Assembly (NCBI RefSeq): GCF_001610975.1
Contig: NZ_CP013342.1
Coordinates: forward strand, 1,807,001 to 1,871,000
DNA: 64,000 nt
Origin: Sphingopyxis terrae subsp. terrae NBRC 15098
Lineage (GTDB): Bacteria > Pseudomonadota > Alphaproteobacteria > Sphingomonadales > Sphingomonadaceae
Direction of reading: 5' to 3'
The notes below the pieces were generated by a model, which was not told the DNA's origin, searched no databases, and worked only from the letters and a program-made list of their open reading frames with translations. The translations under genes were made by a program, and so were the position numbers. Below, piece by piece: positions 42,817-52,853 of the stretch (position 1 is the stretch's first letter; each line of letters opens with the position of its first letter).

Positions 42817-43955
42817 CCGATACTCCCGCGGTCGACAGCGAAACCCCCGCCGCCGCCGAGGGGCGCCCGGCGACGCGCCGCAAGGCGCTGCGCATACTTG
42901 CGCTCGTCGTGGTGACGATCGCGGCGCTGTGGGGCATCTGGTATTTCCTGACGCAGGCCGGGCGCGTGTCGACCGACAACGCCTATGTCGGCGCCGATTC
43001 GGCCGCGGTTACCGCGCTCGTCTCCGGCCCGGTCAAAGAGGTGCGCGTCAGCGGTACCCAGGCGGTGAAGAAGGGCGATATCCTCGTCATCCTCGACGAT
43101 GCCGATCAGCGCATCGCGCTTGCCGATGCCGAAGCCGCGCTGCGGCAGGCGCGCCAGCGCTATGGCCAGGCGAGCGCCAATGCCGATGCCGCGCGAGCGC
43201 GCGTTTCGGCGCGCGGCGCCGATATCGCGCAGGCCCGCGCGCGGCTGCGCGACGCCGATGCGGCGGTGGCGAAAGCGCGTGCCGAACTCGCGCGCCGCGA
43301 AGGCCTTGCCGGAACGGGTGCGGTGTCGGGCGAAGAATTGACCGCGGCGCGCACCGCCTTTGCATCCGCCAGCGCGACGCGTGATCTTGCTGCGGCGGCG
43401 ATCGCTTCGGCCGAAGCGACGCGCGGTTCGGCGAGCGGCGATCTTGGTGCCGCCGAAGCGGTGGTGCGCGGCACGACGATCGAGACCGCCCCCGATGTTG
43501 CCGCGGCGCAGGCGCGGCTCGAGAAGGCGCAACTCGATCTTGAGCGCACGATCATCCGCGCGCCCGTCGCCGGCATCGTCACCAATCGTCAGGTCCAGGT
43601 CGGCCAGCGGATCGCGGCTGGCGCACCGATCATGGTGATCGTTCCGATCGCCACCGCCTATGTCGACGCCAATTACAAGGAAAGCCAGTTCCGCAAGATC
43701 CGCATCGGCCAGCCGGTCGAGCTCACCTCTGACTATTATGGCGGCGATGTCGTCTATCACGGCAAGGTGATCGGGATTGCGGGCGGCACGGGCGCCGCCT
43801 TTTCGCTGATCCCCGCCCAGAATGCGACGGGCAATTGGGTGAAGGTTGTGCAGCGCCTGCCGGTGCGCATCGCGCTCGATCCCAAAGAATTGCAGGCCCA
43901 TCCGCTTCGCGTCGGCCTGTCGATGGAAGCGACGATCGACACGCGCGGAAAGTGA
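42813..43955 (+). CDS. Membrane fusion protein of an EmrAB-type pump (HlyD family)
   Basis: 380 residues. A short cytoplasmic tail, one membrane helix (ILALVVVTIAALWGIWYFL), a barrel-sandwich start (VSTDNAYVGADSAAVTALVSGPVKEVRVSGTQAVKKGDIL), a long helical hairpin of Ala/Arg-rich coiled coil, then the second lipoyl half (IIRAPVAGIVTNRQVQVGQRIAAG) and a beta-barrel domain. This is the EmrA pattern. It bridges the MFS pump to the outer-membrane channel. Confidence 0.93.
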   Translation: MTDTPAVDSETPAAAEGRPATRRKALRILALVVVTIAALWGIWYFLTQAGRVSTDNAYVGADSAAVTALVSGPVKEVRVSGTQAVKKGDILVILDDADQRIALADAEAALRQARQRYGQASANADAARARVSARGADIAQARARLRDADAAVAKARAELARREGLAGTGAVSGEELTAARTAFASASATRDLAAAAIASAEATRGSASGDLGAAEAVVRGTTIETAPDVAAAQARLEKAQLDLERTIIRAPVAGIVTNRQVQVGQRIAAGAPIMVIVPIATAYVDANYKESQFRKIRIGQPVELTSDYYGGDVVYHGKVIGIAGGTGAAFSLIPAQNATGNWVKVVQRLPVRIALDPKELQAHPLRVGLSMEATIDTRGK

Positions 43956-43963
43956 GCTGAACG

Positions 43964-45514
43964 ATGGCCAGCGCCGCCGCATCCGCTGCATCGACACCGG
44001 CCGGGCCGCAGCCGCTGAGCGGCGTCAAGCTGCTCGCCGCGGCCTTCGCGCTTGCGCTCGCCAATTTCGTCGTCGTGCTCGATTCGACGATCGCCAATGT
44101 GTCGGTTCCCCACATCGCGGGCGGCCTTGCCGTATCGCCGACCCAGGGAACCTGGGTGATCACCAGCTACGCCGTCGCCGACGCGATCAGCGTCCCGCTC
44201 ACCGGCTGGCTCGCCGCGCGGTTCGGCACGGTGCGCTGGTTCATCGTGTCGATCGTCGGCTTCGGCATCTTCTCCTTCCTGTGCGGCATTTCGCGCACGC
44301 TCGACGCGCTGATCCTGTTCCGCGTCCTGCAGGGGCTCGCGGGCGGGCCGCTGATGCCGCTGTCGCAGATATTGCTGCTGCGCATCTTTCCGAAGGAAAA
44401 GGCCGGTGTCGGGCTCGCGATCTGGTCGATGACGACAACGACGGCCCCGATTCTGGGGCCGATTCTGGGCGGACTGATCAGCGACAATTGGAGCTGGCCC
44501 TGGATTTTCTTCATCAACCTGCCCGTCGTCGCGGTCTGTGCCTTCGGCGTCGGCAGCATGCTCGGCGCGTTCGAGACGAAGAAGGCGAAGATGCGGATCG
44601 ACATCGTCGGCCTCATCCTGCTCGTCCTGTCGGTCGGGTCGTTCCAGATCATGCTCGACACCGGGCGCGAGCACGACTGGTTCGGATCGGCATGGATCGT
44701 CATGCTGGCGATCGTCGCCGCGATCAGCTTCGCCGCCTTTCTGATCTGGGAGCTGACCGACGCCAATCCGGTGGTCAATGTCCGGGTCTTCCGCTTTCGC
44801 GGCTTCAGCTTCGCGACCGTTGCCATTTCGCTAGGCTTCGGGGCCTTTTTCTCGCAGGTCGTGCTGACGCCGCTATGGTTGCAGCAGGTGGCGGGTTACA
44901 CCGCGACCGAAACCGGCTTCATCGTCGCGTGGATCGGCTGTTTCGCGGTGCTCTTCTCGCCGTTGGCGGCGGGGCTGCTGACCAAGATCGACGTGCGGAT
45001 CACCGTCTGCGCGGGCATCTTGTGGATGGCGCTGATGTCGATCCTGCGCGCGCGCTGGAATACCGACGTCGATTATTGGAGCCTCGCGTTGCCGCATCTG
45101 CTGCAGGGGATGGGCATGCCCTTCTTCTTCGTCGGGCTGACCGCGCTGGCGCTGAGCTCGGTACCGGCGAAGGATCAGACCTCGGCGGCCGGCCTGATGA
45201 GCTTCCTGCGCACGCTGAGCGGCGCGATCGGCACAGCCATCGCGACAACGGCGTGGGACGATGCAAGCCGCGTATCGCGCGCCGAACTGGTGCCCGCGCT
45301 CAACGGCGCGGCCGAGACGATGGACAAGATGCAGAATGCCGGGCTGACGACCGAACAGGCGCGCGCCGCGCTCGACCGGATCGTCGATGTCCAGGCCTCG
45401 ACGCTCGGTGTGCTGCATATCTTCCTCGCAGCGGGGACGGTCTTCGTCATCGCAGCAGCGGCGGTGTGGCTGATCCCGCGGCCCAAGACGATCTCGATGG
45501 GCGCTTCGCACTAG
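43964..45514 (+). CDS. DHA2-family (EmrB/QacA) MFS drug transporter
   Basis: 516 residues, about 14 membrane helices. Family motifs are visible: the N-terminal VLDSTIANVSVPHIAGGL (motif D1), GWLAARFGTVRWF (motif A) and LFRVLQGLAGGPLMPLSQ (motif B), with GPILGGLISDNWSWPWIFFINLP (motif C). Proton-driven export of drugs or other hydrophobic compounds; the substrate is unknown. It is the third gene of the efflux operon under the divergent TetR gene. Confidence 0.93.
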   Translation: MASAAASAASTPAGPQPLSGVKLLAAAFALALANFVVVLDSTIANVSVPHIAGGLAVSPTQGTWVITSYAVADAISVPLTGWLAARFGTVRWFIVSIVGFGIFSFLCGISRTLDALILFRVLQGLAGGPLMPLSQILLLRIFPKEKAGVGLAIWSMTTTTAPILGPILGGLISDNWSWPWIFFINLPVVAVCAFGVGSMLGAFETKKAKMRIDIVGLILLVLSVGSFQIMLDTGREHDWFGSAWIVMLAIVAAISFAAFLIWELTDANPVVNVRVFRFRGFSFATVAISLGFGAFFSQVVLTPLWLQQVAGYTATETGFIVAWIGCFAVLFSPLAAGLLTKIDVRITVCAGILWMALMSILRARWNTDVDYWSLALPHLLQGMGMPFFFVGLTALALSSVPAKDQTSAAGLMSFLRTLSGAIGTAIATTAWDDASRVSRAELVPALNGAAETMDKMQNAGLTTEQARAALDRIVDVQASTLGVLHIFLAAGTVFVIAAAAVWLIPRPKTISMGASH

Positions 45515-45562
45515 CTCCGATCGGGCTTCGCACCGGCGGACAGCCGTGCTAGGCGCGCGCCC

Positions 45563-47446
45563 ATGCTGACGATCAACAATCTGACCGTGCGACTGGGCGG
45601 CCGCACCATTCTTGACCGCGCGAGCGCCAGCCTGCCGCCGAAAAGCCGCACCGGGCTGATCGGTCGCAACGGTGCGGGCAAGTCGACGCTGATGAAAGTG
45701 ATGATTGGCGAACTCGAAGCCGACGACGGCGGGATCGAAATGCCGCGCAAGACGCGTCTCGGCTATATCGCGCAGGAAGCGCCGAGCGGCAGCGCGACGC
45801 CGTTCGAAACCGTGCTCGCCGCCGATACCGAACGCGCCGACCTGCTCGAACGATCAGAGATCGAATCCGACCCCGACCGGCTCGCCGACATTCACGAGCG
45901 ACTGATCGCGATCGACGCCTATACCGCGCCAGCGCGCGCCGCGCGCATCCTGATCGGTCTCGGCTTCGACGAGGATATGCAGGGGCGCCCGCTCGACAGC
46001 TTTTCGGGCGGGTGGAAAATGCGCGTCGCGCTTGCCGCGCTGCTCTTTTCGAACCCCGACCTGCTGCTGCTCGACGAACCGTCGAACCACCTCGACCTCG
46101 AAGCGACGATGTGGCTCGAAAGCTTCCTGCGCGCCTATCCGGGGCAACTTGTCGTGATCAGCCATGAACGCGACCTGCTCAATAATGTCGTCGACCATAT
46201 TCTGCATCTGGAAGGCGGGAAGGTGACGCTCTACGCCGGCGGCTATGACGCGTTCGAGCGCCAGCGCGCCGAACGCGCGGCGCAGCTTGCGGCGGCGAAG
46301 GCGGCGCAGGACGCGCAGCGCGCCAAATTGCAGGACTATATCGCCCGCAACAGCGCGCGCGCCTCGACCGCGAAGCAGGCGCAGTCGCGCGCCAAGCAAC
46401 TCGCCCGTATGCAGCCGATTGCGGCGATTGCCGACGATCCGAGCCTGGTGTTCGATTTCCCGAGCCCCGGCGACGAACTCAAGCCGCCGCTGATCACGCT
46501 CGACCTTGCCAGCGTCGGCTATACGCCCGGCGCGCCGGTGTTGCGCCGCCTGAACCTGCGTATCGATCCCGACGACCGCATCGCGCTGCTCGGCCGCAAC
46601 GGCAACGGCAAGACGACGCTGGCGCGCCTGCTCGCGGCTCAGTTGAAGCCCGAAGAGGGCGGCATGGCGGTCGCCGGCAAGATGCGCGTCGGCTATTTCA
46701 CCCAATATCAGGTCGAGGAACTCGACGGCGCCGATACCCCGCTCGGTCATATGACGCGCGTGATGGCGGGCAAGACCCCCGGCGCAGTGCGCGCGCAACT
46801 GGGACGCTTCGGCTTTTCGGGTAACAGGGCGACGACCGAGGTCGGCAAGCTGTCGGGCGGCGAGCGGGCGCGGCTCGCGCTCGCGCTGATCACGCGCGAG
46901 GCGCCGCACCTGTTGATCCTCGACGAACCGACCAACCACCTCGACGTCGATGCGCGCGAGGCGCTGGTGCAGGCGCTGAACGGCTTCGAGGGCGCGGTGC
47001 TGATCGTCAGCCACGACCGCCATATGCTCGAACTCTCGGCCGACCGGCTGGTCCTCGTTGATGACGGAACGGCGCGCGATTTCGACGGCAGCATGGACGA
47101 TTATGTCGCGTTCATTCTCGGCAAGTCGCCGTCGGGCGACGATGCGAAGGCCGCGCCCGCGAAGCCGAAGGATGCAAAGGCGGCGCGGCAGGAAGCGGCA
47201 AAAGCCCGCGAAGCCCAGGCGGCATTACGCAAGACCGCCAAGGATCATGAGGCGCGCGCGGCCAAGCTCGCGCAGCAGGTCAGCGCGATTGACCGCGCAA
47301 TGTTCGACCCCGCGAGCGCCGAGCCGGCGCTTGCCAAGCTGACGATGGGTGATCTCGCGCAGCGCCGCGGCAAGCTCGCATCCGAGCTGGAACGCGTCGA
47401 GGCGGCATGGATGAGCGCGCTCGAGGCGATTGAGGAAGCGGCGTAG
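45563..47446 (+). CDS. ABC-F family ATP-binding protein
   Basis: 627 residues with two ABC domains in tandem and no membrane segment. Walker A motifs are GRNGAGKS (34-41) and GRNGNGKT; signatures are SGGWKMR and SGGERAR; Walker B motifs are LLLLDEPSNHLDLE and LLILDEPTNHLDVD. The linker between them is the Arg/Lys/Gln-rich ABC-F tether. The C-terminal 100 residues are a charged coiled coil, as in Uup/YheS-type proteins. ABC-F proteins act on ribosomes as translation factors. It follows the efflux operon after 48 bp but probably has its own role. Confidence 0.92.
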   Translation: MLTINNLTVRLGGRTILDRASASLPPKSRTGLIGRNGAGKSTLMKVMIGELEADDGGIEMPRKTRLGYIAQEAPSGSATPFETVLAADTERADLLERSEIESDPDRLADIHERLIAIDAYTAPARAARILIGLGFDEDMQGRPLDSFSGGWKMRVALAALLFSNPDLLLLDEPSNHLDLEATMWLESFLRAYPGQLVVISHERDLLNNVVDHILHLEGGKVTLYAGGYDAFERQRAERAAQLAAAKAAQDAQRAKLQDYIARNSARASTAKQAQSRAKQLARMQPIAAIADDPSLVFDFPSPGDELKPPLITLDLASVGYTPGAPVLRRLNLRIDPDDRIALLGRNGNGKTTLARLLAAQLKPEEGGMAVAGKMRVGYFTQYQVEELDGADTPLGHMTRVMAGKTPGAVRAQLGRFGFSGNRATTEVGKLSGGERARLALALITREAPHLLILDEPTNHLDVDAREALVQALNGFEGAVLIVSHDRHMLELSADRLVLVDDGTARDFDGSMDDYVAFILGKSPSGDDAKAAPAKPKDAKAARQEAAKAREAQAALRKTAKDHEARAAKLAQQVSAIDRAMFDPASAEPALAKLTMGDLAQRRGKLASELERVEAAWMSALEAIEEAA

Positions 47447-47536
47447 TCGCTGCGACGAGAAGCGTCGCCCGAGCGCAGGCGACGGTCTATCTGAAGCGCC
47501 CCGGCATTGACTCGCGGTCCGCGATCCATCATAATA

Positions 47537-47550
47537 GTTTCAATTGAAAC
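47537..47550. promoter_or_regulatory. Perfect palindrome upstream of the HPPD gene
   Basis: GTTTCAATTGAAAC, 19 bp before the start codon and in the untranslated leader or promoter. Sites of this form are bound by MarR-type regulators, and I recall similar ones before tyrosine-degradation genes in alphaproteobacteria. The regulator gene is not in the window. Confidence 0.6.
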
Positions 47551-47568
47551 CACATTAAGGGACTGACC

Positions 47569-48657
47569 ATGGCCGACCTGTTCGACAATCCGCTGGGCCT
47601 CGACGGCTTCGAATTCGTCGAATTTTCGGCGCCCGAAAAGGGCATGCTCGAACCGGTGTTCGAGCGCATGGGTTTCACGCGCATCGCGCGGCACCGCTCG
47701 AAGGATGTGGCGCTTTGGCGGCAGGGCGACATCAACCTGATTGCCAATTACGAACCCAAATCGCCCGCGGCCTATTTCGCCGCCGAGCATGGCCCGTCGG
47801 CGTGCGGCATGGGCTGGCGTTGCCGCGACGCGGCGAAAGCCTATGCCGAGGCGATTGCGCGCGGGGCCGAGCCGGTCGAGGTCAAGACCGGCCCGATGGA
47901 ACTGCGCCTGCCCGCGATCCGCGGCATCGGCGGCTCGATCATCTATCTGATCGACCGCTATGGCGACGGGCTGAACATCTATGACATCGACTTCGTCTAT
48001 GAAGATGGCGTCGACCGCTATCCCGAAGGGGCGGGGCTGAAGGTGATCGATCACCTGACGCACAATGTCTATGGCGGGCGCATGGCGCATTGGGCGGCCT
48101 TTTACGAACGCATCGCGGGCTTCCGCGAAATCCGCTATTTCGACATCAAGGGCGAATATACCGGTCTGACCTCGAAGGCGATGACCGCCCCCGACGGCAA
48201 GATCCGCATTCCGCTGAACGAAGAAGGCGCGGGCGGTGGCGGCCAGATCGAGGAATATCTGCGCGCCTATAATGGCGAGGGCATCCAGCATATCGCCTTC
48301 AGCTGCGACGATCTCTACGCGTCGTGGGACAAGCTCAAGGCGCTCGGCAATCCCTTCGCGCCGTCGCCGCCCGCAACCTATTACGAGATGCTCGCCGACC
48401 GCTTGCCCGGCCATGGCGAGCCGGTTGATGACCTCAAATCGCGCGGTATCCTGCTCGACGGATCGACGACCGAGGGCGATCCCCGCCTGCTGCTCCAGAT
48501 TTTCGGGCAGACCGTGATCGGCCCCGTTTTCTTCGAGTTCATCCAGCGCAAGAAGGATGAAGGCTTCGGCGAGGGCAATTTCACCGCGCTGTTCAAGTCG
48601 ATGGAACTGGACCAGATCCGCCGCGGCGCGCTCAATGTCGAGGAGCCCGCCGAATGA
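47569..48657 (+). CDS. hppD: 4-hydroxyphenylpyruvate dioxygenase
   Basis: 362 residues, the usual bacterial length. The enzyme turns 4-hydroxyphenylpyruvate into homogentisate, the second step of tyrosine breakdown. Two VOC-fold domains are seen. The iron ligands fit His162 ([10 protein letters not shown]), His241 ([11 protein letters not shown]) and Glu323 (FFEFIQRK), and the C-terminal [24 protein letters not shown] motif is typical. A 4-bp overlap with the next VOC-family gene indicates an operon. A palindrome upstream suggests control by a MarR-type regulator. Confidence 0.96.
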   Translation: MADLFDNPLGLDGFEFVEFSAPEKGMLEPVFERMGFTRIARHRSKDVALWRQGDINLIANYEPKSPAAYFAAEHGPSACGMGWRCRDAAKAYAEAIARGAEPVEVKTGPMELRLPAIRGIGGSIIYLIDRYGDGLNIYDIDFVYEDGVDRYPEGAGLKVIDHLTHNVYGGRMAHWAAFYERIAGFREIRYFDIKGEYTGLTSKAMTAPDGKIRIPLNEEGAGGGGQIEEYLRAYNGEGIQHIAFSCDDLYASWDKLKALGNPFAPSPPATYYEMLADRLPGHGEPVDDLKSRGILLDGSTTEGDPRLLLQIFGQTVIGPVFFEFIQRKKDEGFGEGNFTALFKSMELDQIRRGALNVEEPAE

Positions 48658-49199
48658 CGAGTCCGATCAAATTGGGCGGCGTCCACCACGCCGCCTATCG
48701 CTGCAAGGACGCGAAGGAGACGGTCGAATGGTATGAGGCCATGCTCGGCATGACCTATACCACCGCCTTTGCCGAGGATCATGTGCCCTCAACCGGCGAA
48801 TATGATCCGTACATGCACGTCTTTCTCGACGCGGGGAACGGCAATATCCTTGCATTTTTTGAGCTGCCGAACCAGCCCGACATGGGCCGCGACGAAAATA
48901 CGCCCAAGTGGGTCCAGCACCTCGCCTTCAAGGTCGGCAGTTATGACGAGCTGGTCGGCGCCAAGGCGCATCTCCAAGCGAATGGCGTCGATGTGCTCGG
49001 TCCGACGCATCACGGCATCTTCAAGTCGATCTATTTCTTCGACCCCAATGGCCACCGCGTCGAACTGGCGTGCGACATCGGCACCGACGAACAATATGCC
49101 GAACTCGCGCGCGTCGCGCCGCTGATGCTCGAAGAATGGAGCCGGACGAAAAAGGCCCCGCGCCACGCCGACTGGCTGCATCAGGCCGCGAACGAGTAG
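48654..49199 (+). CDS. VOC-superfamily metalloprotein next to HPPD
   Basis: 181 residues with a glyoxalase/dioxygenase fold: first metal-ligand candidate in [12 protein letters not shown], then [10 protein letters not shown], and Glu in [10 protein letters not shown]. It is longer than glyoxalase I and is translationally coupled to the HPPD gene (ATGA overlap). This suggests a role in aromatic amino-acid catabolism, but no exact reaction can be assigned. Extradiol-dioxygenase-like or isomerase activity are possibilities. Confidence 0.75.
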   Translation: MTSPIKLGGVHHAAYRCKDAKETVEWYEAMLGMTYTTAFAEDHVPSTGEYDPYMHVFLDAGNGNILAFFELPNQPDMGRDENTPKWVQHLAFKVGSYDELVGAKAHLQANGVDVLGPTHHGIFKSIYFFDPNGHRVELACDIGTDEQYAELARVAPLMLEEWSRTKKAPRHADWLHQAANE

Positions 49200-49216
49200 T
49201 CTAATCTAAAAGGGCC

Positions 49217-49246
49217 CGTCATTGCTTCGCTTTGCTCGCAATGACG
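49217..49246. repeat. Dispersed palindromic repeat (hairpin)
   Basis: CGTCATTGC and GCAATGACG flank TTCGCTTTGCT. This matches a repeat type I know as common between genes in alphaproteobacteria (CGTCATTGCGAGC...). It lies in the 58-bp gap between two convergent genes and may act as a bidirectional terminator. Confidence 0.7.
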
Positions 49247-49257
49247 AAGATATTTGA

Positions 49258-49935
49258 TTACTCCCGACCCAGCCCCATGCTTTCCAGCGTCGCATGGCTG
49301 CATTTGTCGGCGGTCTTGCTGCCGCCGCCCGACAGCGCGCTCGCGGCGATGAAGCCACCGACAACGAGGATGATGAAGCCGCCCGCGACCCAGGCGAGAT
49401 ATCTGTCGATGAACGCCTTGATCGGCGCCCCGAACAGGCGGAACAACAGGCCCACCAGCATGAAGGAAAAGGCGCGGCTCGCGAGGCTTGCCCACAGGAA
49501 GGTGACGAAGTTCATGTGGATGAAGCCGGCGGTGATCGTCAGCAGCTTGAAGGGAATCGGCGTCGCCCCCTTCACCAGGATGATCTCGGCGCCATAGTCG
49601 CGCAGATAGCAGGCAGCGGCAGGAAAGCTCTCGGTCAGATGGAGCACGCCGAGCAGCCACAGTCCGACGCTTTCGTACAGGAAGAAGCCAATCCCGTAGC
49701 CCAGCATCCCGCCCGCGACCGAGGCGAGCGTGCAGATAAGCGCATAGCGCACGGCCTTCTTGGGCTCGGCGAGGCACATCAGCCCCAGCATCGGATGCGG
49801 CGGGATAGGAAAGAAGCTCGCCTCGACGAACGACACCAACGCCAGCCAATATTCGGCGTGCGGATGCGCCGACTTCTCCATCGTCCAACCATAAAGGCGC
49901 TGGATCATCGACTTGTTGCGGGGGATGGCGGTCAT
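49258..49935 (-). CDS. YqaA/DedA-like SNARE-associated membrane protein
   Basis: 225 residues with four to five hydrophobic segments. Family marks: ALVSFVEASFFPIPPHPMLGLMCLAEPKKA at the N-terminal half, SVAGGMLGYGIGFFLYESVG, and the GATPIPFKLLTITAGFIHMNF motif. DedA-type proteins act in lipid flipping and membrane homeostasis; YqaA-type members are less studied. An ATG slightly downstream (MIQRLYG) is an alternative start. Independent gene, convergent with the HPPD operon. Confidence 0.85.
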   Translation of the reverse strand: MTAIPRNKSMIQRLYGWTMEKSAHPHAEYWLALVSFVEASFFPIPPHPMLGLMCLAEPKKAVRYALICTLASVAGGMLGYGIGFFLYESVGLWLLGVLHLTESFPAAACYLRDYGAEIILVKGATPIPFKLLTITAGFIHMNFVTFLWASLASRAFSFMLVGLLFRLFGAPIKAFIDRYLAWVAGGFIILVVGGFIAASALSGGGSKTADKCSHATLESMGLGRE

Positions 49936-49979
49936 GCTGGTCCTTGGTTGCGGATCAGGACGATCCCGGCTTCCCTATG

Positions 49980-50056
49980 CCGTTCGCGGTGCCCGAAGTC
50001 GAGACAGGAGCACGCTTCCTTCATCTCTCGTCAATCCGGCCTTCGCCCGGATGACG
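49980..50056. repeat. Intergenic repeat remnants with hairpin after purH
   Basis: A hairpin made of CGTCAATCCGG and CCGGATGACG (50029-50056), typical of the GTCATCCGGGCGAAGG-type repeats scattered in sphingomonad genomes. The stretch before it (GCCCGAAGTCGAGACAGG) looks like part of another dispersed repeat. The hairpin may also end purH transcription. Confidence 0.5.
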
Positions 50057-50071
50057 GTTCGAAAATCAGCG

Positions 50072-51664
50072 TCAGTGCCGGAAATGCCGCATCCCCGTGA
50101 ACACCATCGCCAGGCCGGCTTCGTTCGCCGCGGCGATCACCTCGTCGTCGCGGATCGAGCCGCCCGGCTGGATGACGCAGGTGGCGCCTGCTTCGACCGC
50201 GGCGAGCAGCCCGTCGGCGAAGGGGAAGAAGGCGTCGCTCGCGACCGCACTGCCGACGGTGCGCGGGCTCGCCCAGCCGTGGCTCTCGGCCGCTTCACGC
50301 GCCTTGATCGCGGCGATGCGCGCGCTGTCGCGGCGGTTCATCTGTCCCGCGCCGATGCCAGCGGTCGATCCGCCATTGGCATAGACGATGGCGTTCGACT
50401 TCACGTGCTTGGCGACGGTCCAGGCGAAGAGCGCGTCGGCCAGCTCCTCGTCGGTCGGCGCGCGGTCGGTCACGACTTTCAGGTCATCGCGCGTGATGCG
50501 GCCATTGTCGCGCGTCTGCGCCAGCCAGCCGCCGGCGATCGCCTTCATCACCAGCCCGCCGCGCGCCGGGTCGGGCAGGTCGCCGGTGAGCAGCAGGCGG
50601 AGGTTCTTCTTCTTTGCGAACACCGCGCGCGCGTCGGCTTCGGCATCGGGCGCGCAGACAACTTCGGTGAAGATGCTGCTGATCGCCTCGGCCGTCGCGC
50701 CGTCGAGCTTGCGGTTGACCGCGATGATGCCGCCGAAGGCCGAGACGTCGTCGCATTTCAGCGCGGCGTCATAAGCCTCGGTCAGCGTGGCTGCGGTGGC
50801 CACCCCACAGGGATTGGCGTGCTTGACGATGACGCAGGTCGGGTCGGCGTCGCGGAATTCGGCGACAAGTTCGAGCGCTGCGTCGGCGTCGTTGAGATTA
50901 TTGTAGCTAAGCTCCTTGCCCTGCACCTGCTCGGCCTGCGCGACGCCGCGCGCCGACGGACCGACGGGGAGGTAGAGCGCCGCCTTCTGGTGCGGATTTT
51001 CGCCATAGCGCAGTTCGCCCGACAGCCTGGTCGTGAGCGGCAGCGTGTCGGGGAAAAGCTTGCCCTGATCGGCAAAGGCGAACCATTGCGCGATCATGCT
51101 GTCATAGGTGGCGGTGTGTGCAAAGGCGGTCGCGGCGAGCCGCTTGCGCAAGCCGAGCGTCGTCGCGCCGCCATTGGCGTCCATCTCGGCGATTACCGCC
51201 GCATAATCCTCGGGCTCGGTGACGATGCCGACAAAGGCGTGGTTCTTCGCTGACGAGCGCACCATCGCGGGCCCGCCGATGTCGATATTCTCGATGATCG
51301 TATCGCGGTCCGCGCCGCTCATCACCGTCTGAAGGAAAGGGTAGAGGTTGACGACGACAAGGTCGATGCCGCCGATGCCATGCGCCTTCATCGATGCGAC
51401 ATGCGCGGCATCGTCGCGTACCGCCAGGATGCCGCCGTGTACCGTCGGATGCAGCGTCTTGACGCGGCCGTCCATCATCTCGGGAAAGCCGGTGAGGTCG
51501 GAGACGTCGAGCACGTCATGCCCCGCATCGCGCAGCGCCTTGGCGGTGCCGCCGGTCGAAACCAGCTCGACGCCATGGCGGACGAGCGCCGCGGCAAGAT
51601 CGGCGAGGCCCGCCTTGTCGCTGACGGAAAGGAGCGCGCGGCGGACGGGAACGAGATCGGTCAT
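50072..51664 (-). CDS. purH: Bifunctional AICAR transformylase / IMP cyclohydrolase
   Basis: 530 residues, standard length. Catalyses the last two steps of purine synthesis: formylation of AICAR, then ring closure to IMP. The N-terminal MGS-like cyclohydrolase domain is clear ([56 protein letters not shown]), as is the transformylase domain ([67 protein letters not shown]). The start at 51664 was chosen by homology; the frame stays open upstream. Confidence 0.97.
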   Translation of the reverse strand: MTDLVPVRRALLSVSDKAGLADLAAALVRHGVELVSTGGTAKALRDAGHDVLDVSDLTGFPEMMDGRVKTLHPTVHGGILAVRDDAAHVASMKAHGIGGIDLVVVNLYPFLQTVMSGADRDTIIENIDIGGPAMVRSSAKNHAFVGIVTEPEDYAAVIAEMDANGGATTLGLRKRLAATAFAHTATYDSMIAQWFAFADQGKLFPDTLPLTTRLSGELRYGENPHQKAALYLPVGPSARGVAQAEQVQGKELSYNNLNDADAALELVAEFRDADPTCVIVKHANPCGVATAATLTEAYDAALKCDDVSAFGGIIAVNRKLDGATAEAISSIFTEVVCAPDAEADARAVFAKKKNLRLLLTGDLPDPARGGLVMKAIAGGWLAQTRDNGRITRDDLKVVTDRAPTDEELADALFAWTVAKHVKSNAIVYANGGSTAGIGAGQMNRRDSARIAAIKAREAAESHGWASPRTVGSAVASDAFFPFADGLLAAVEAGATCVIQPGGSIRDDEVIAAANEAGLAMVFTGMRHFRH

Positions 51665-51743
51665 GGGAAGGGCGGCCTTTGCAAGACGGGAAAGACGCGG
51701 CCCCCCTAGGCGGGTGCGGGCATTTGGGCAAGGGTCGTCGCCC

Positions 51744-51806
51744 CCGCGAAGGCTGGGGCCGCATGGGGGCCATGCGATATATCGCCAGCGGTCCCCGCCT
51801 TCGCGG
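51744..51806. repeat. Imperfect inverted repeat between purH and the phytase operon
   Basis: CCGCGAAGGCTGGGGCCGC (51744-51762) and its near reverse complement at 51788-51806 match at 17 of 19 positions. Probably a dispersed sphingomonad repeat. Confidence 0.6.
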
Positions 51807-51818
51807 AAGGGAGGTTTC

Positions 51819-52853
51819 CTATTGCAGGCCCAGCGCCGCCGCGATCCGGTCCCAGCGCACCAGCTTGAAATTCTGCGCTGCGGGCGCATTGTCGCCGTCC
51901 TGCGCCAGGAACAGGCCGCCGGGATAGGCCGCGCCGAAATTGCCCGCGACCGCCTCGATGCCGTCGGTCTCGCTGGTCGCGCCATAGCGTCCCGCCGAAA
52001 TGGCGAAGCGGCCGACATAGTCCATGTCGGGCAGGCGGAAGACCGCATAGGCGCTGTCGCCCTGGCTCGATGCGATCAGATAGCGCTGCCCCTTGTGGTC
52101 GATCGTCGCCAGCCCCTCGACGTCGGCGACGAGCCGCTGGTTGTCGACGGGCGCGACGAGCTTCGCATCGACGCCGCTCGCGTTCGGCGTCAGCCGCCAG
52201 ATGCCAGCGTCCTCCTCACCGACATACAGCGTGTCGCCGTCGAAGACGCAGCCTTCGGACTGGGTCGGTATCTTATGCTCCCACTGCACGGCGAAGGCGG
52301 GTTTGGCCCCCTCGGCGAGCTTCAGCGTGCCGACGCGCACCGTGCCGTCCTTGATAATGAGGGCTGCCGTCACCGGCTCGCCGGGCGCGCTGCGCTTGAG
52401 GCAGAGGCCATAGGCTTCGCCGGGGCCGGCCGAGGCGCGGCCGAGGCTGGTCAGCGCGGGCTTGGCACCGTCGAGCGCGAAGACCGCGAGATGCGCGTTC
52501 ACACCGTCGTTACGGTCGCTCGCGACGACGATATTGCCGGCGACATCGACATTGTTGACGCGTCCGCCTTCCAGAAAGGCGAGGTCGCGGCCGGCAAGGT
52601 CATAAAGGTGCAGCCCCGCCTTCTTGTCGGTCGCGATGATCAGCGCGCGGCCGGGATCGGCCGGATCGACCCAGATCGCCGGATCGTCGGCGGCGTCGGC
52701 CTTCGCCGTGCCGACGGGGGCGGTTTCGCCGTCGGCGGTGACGGCGACCGGCGGCAGGCCGTGGATCGCCGGCCCCTGCTGCGCGGCGCATCCGGCGAGC
52801 AGGGCGGCAAAGCCGATCGAAGCGGCGAGCTGCCGCGGGCGCAAAGACATCAT
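51819..52853 (-). CDS. Beta-propeller (3-)phytase, lipoprotein
   Basis: 344 residues with a lipoprotein signal ([14 protein letters not shown]). The six-bladed phytase pattern is clear: [34 protein letters not shown], then [40 protein letters not shown] and [30 protein letters not shown]. These Ca-dependent enzymes release phosphate from phytate (inositol hexakisphosphate). The start at 52853 has an AGGGG site and overlaps the phosphatase stop by 4 bp. It follows the phosphatase and a TonB receptor in one operon, pointing to uptake and breakdown of phytate or related esters in the periplasm. Confidence 0.92.
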   Translation of the reverse strand: MMSLRPRQLAASIGFAALLAGCAAQQGPAIHGLPPVAVTADGETAPVGTAKADAADDPAIWVDPADPGRALIIATDKKAGLHLYDLAGRDLAFLEGGRVNNVDVAGNIVVASDRNDGVNAHLAVFALDGAKPALTSLGRASAGPGEAYGLCLKRSAPGEPVTAALIIKDGTVRVGTLKLAEGAKPAFAVQWEHKIPTQSEGCVFDGDTLYVGEEDAGIWRLTPNASGVDAKLVAPVDNQRLVADVEGLATIDHKGQRYLIASSQGDSAYAVFRLPDMDYVGRFAISAGRYGATSETDGIEAVAGNFGAAYPGGLFLAQDGDNAPAAQNFKLVRWDRIAAALGLQ

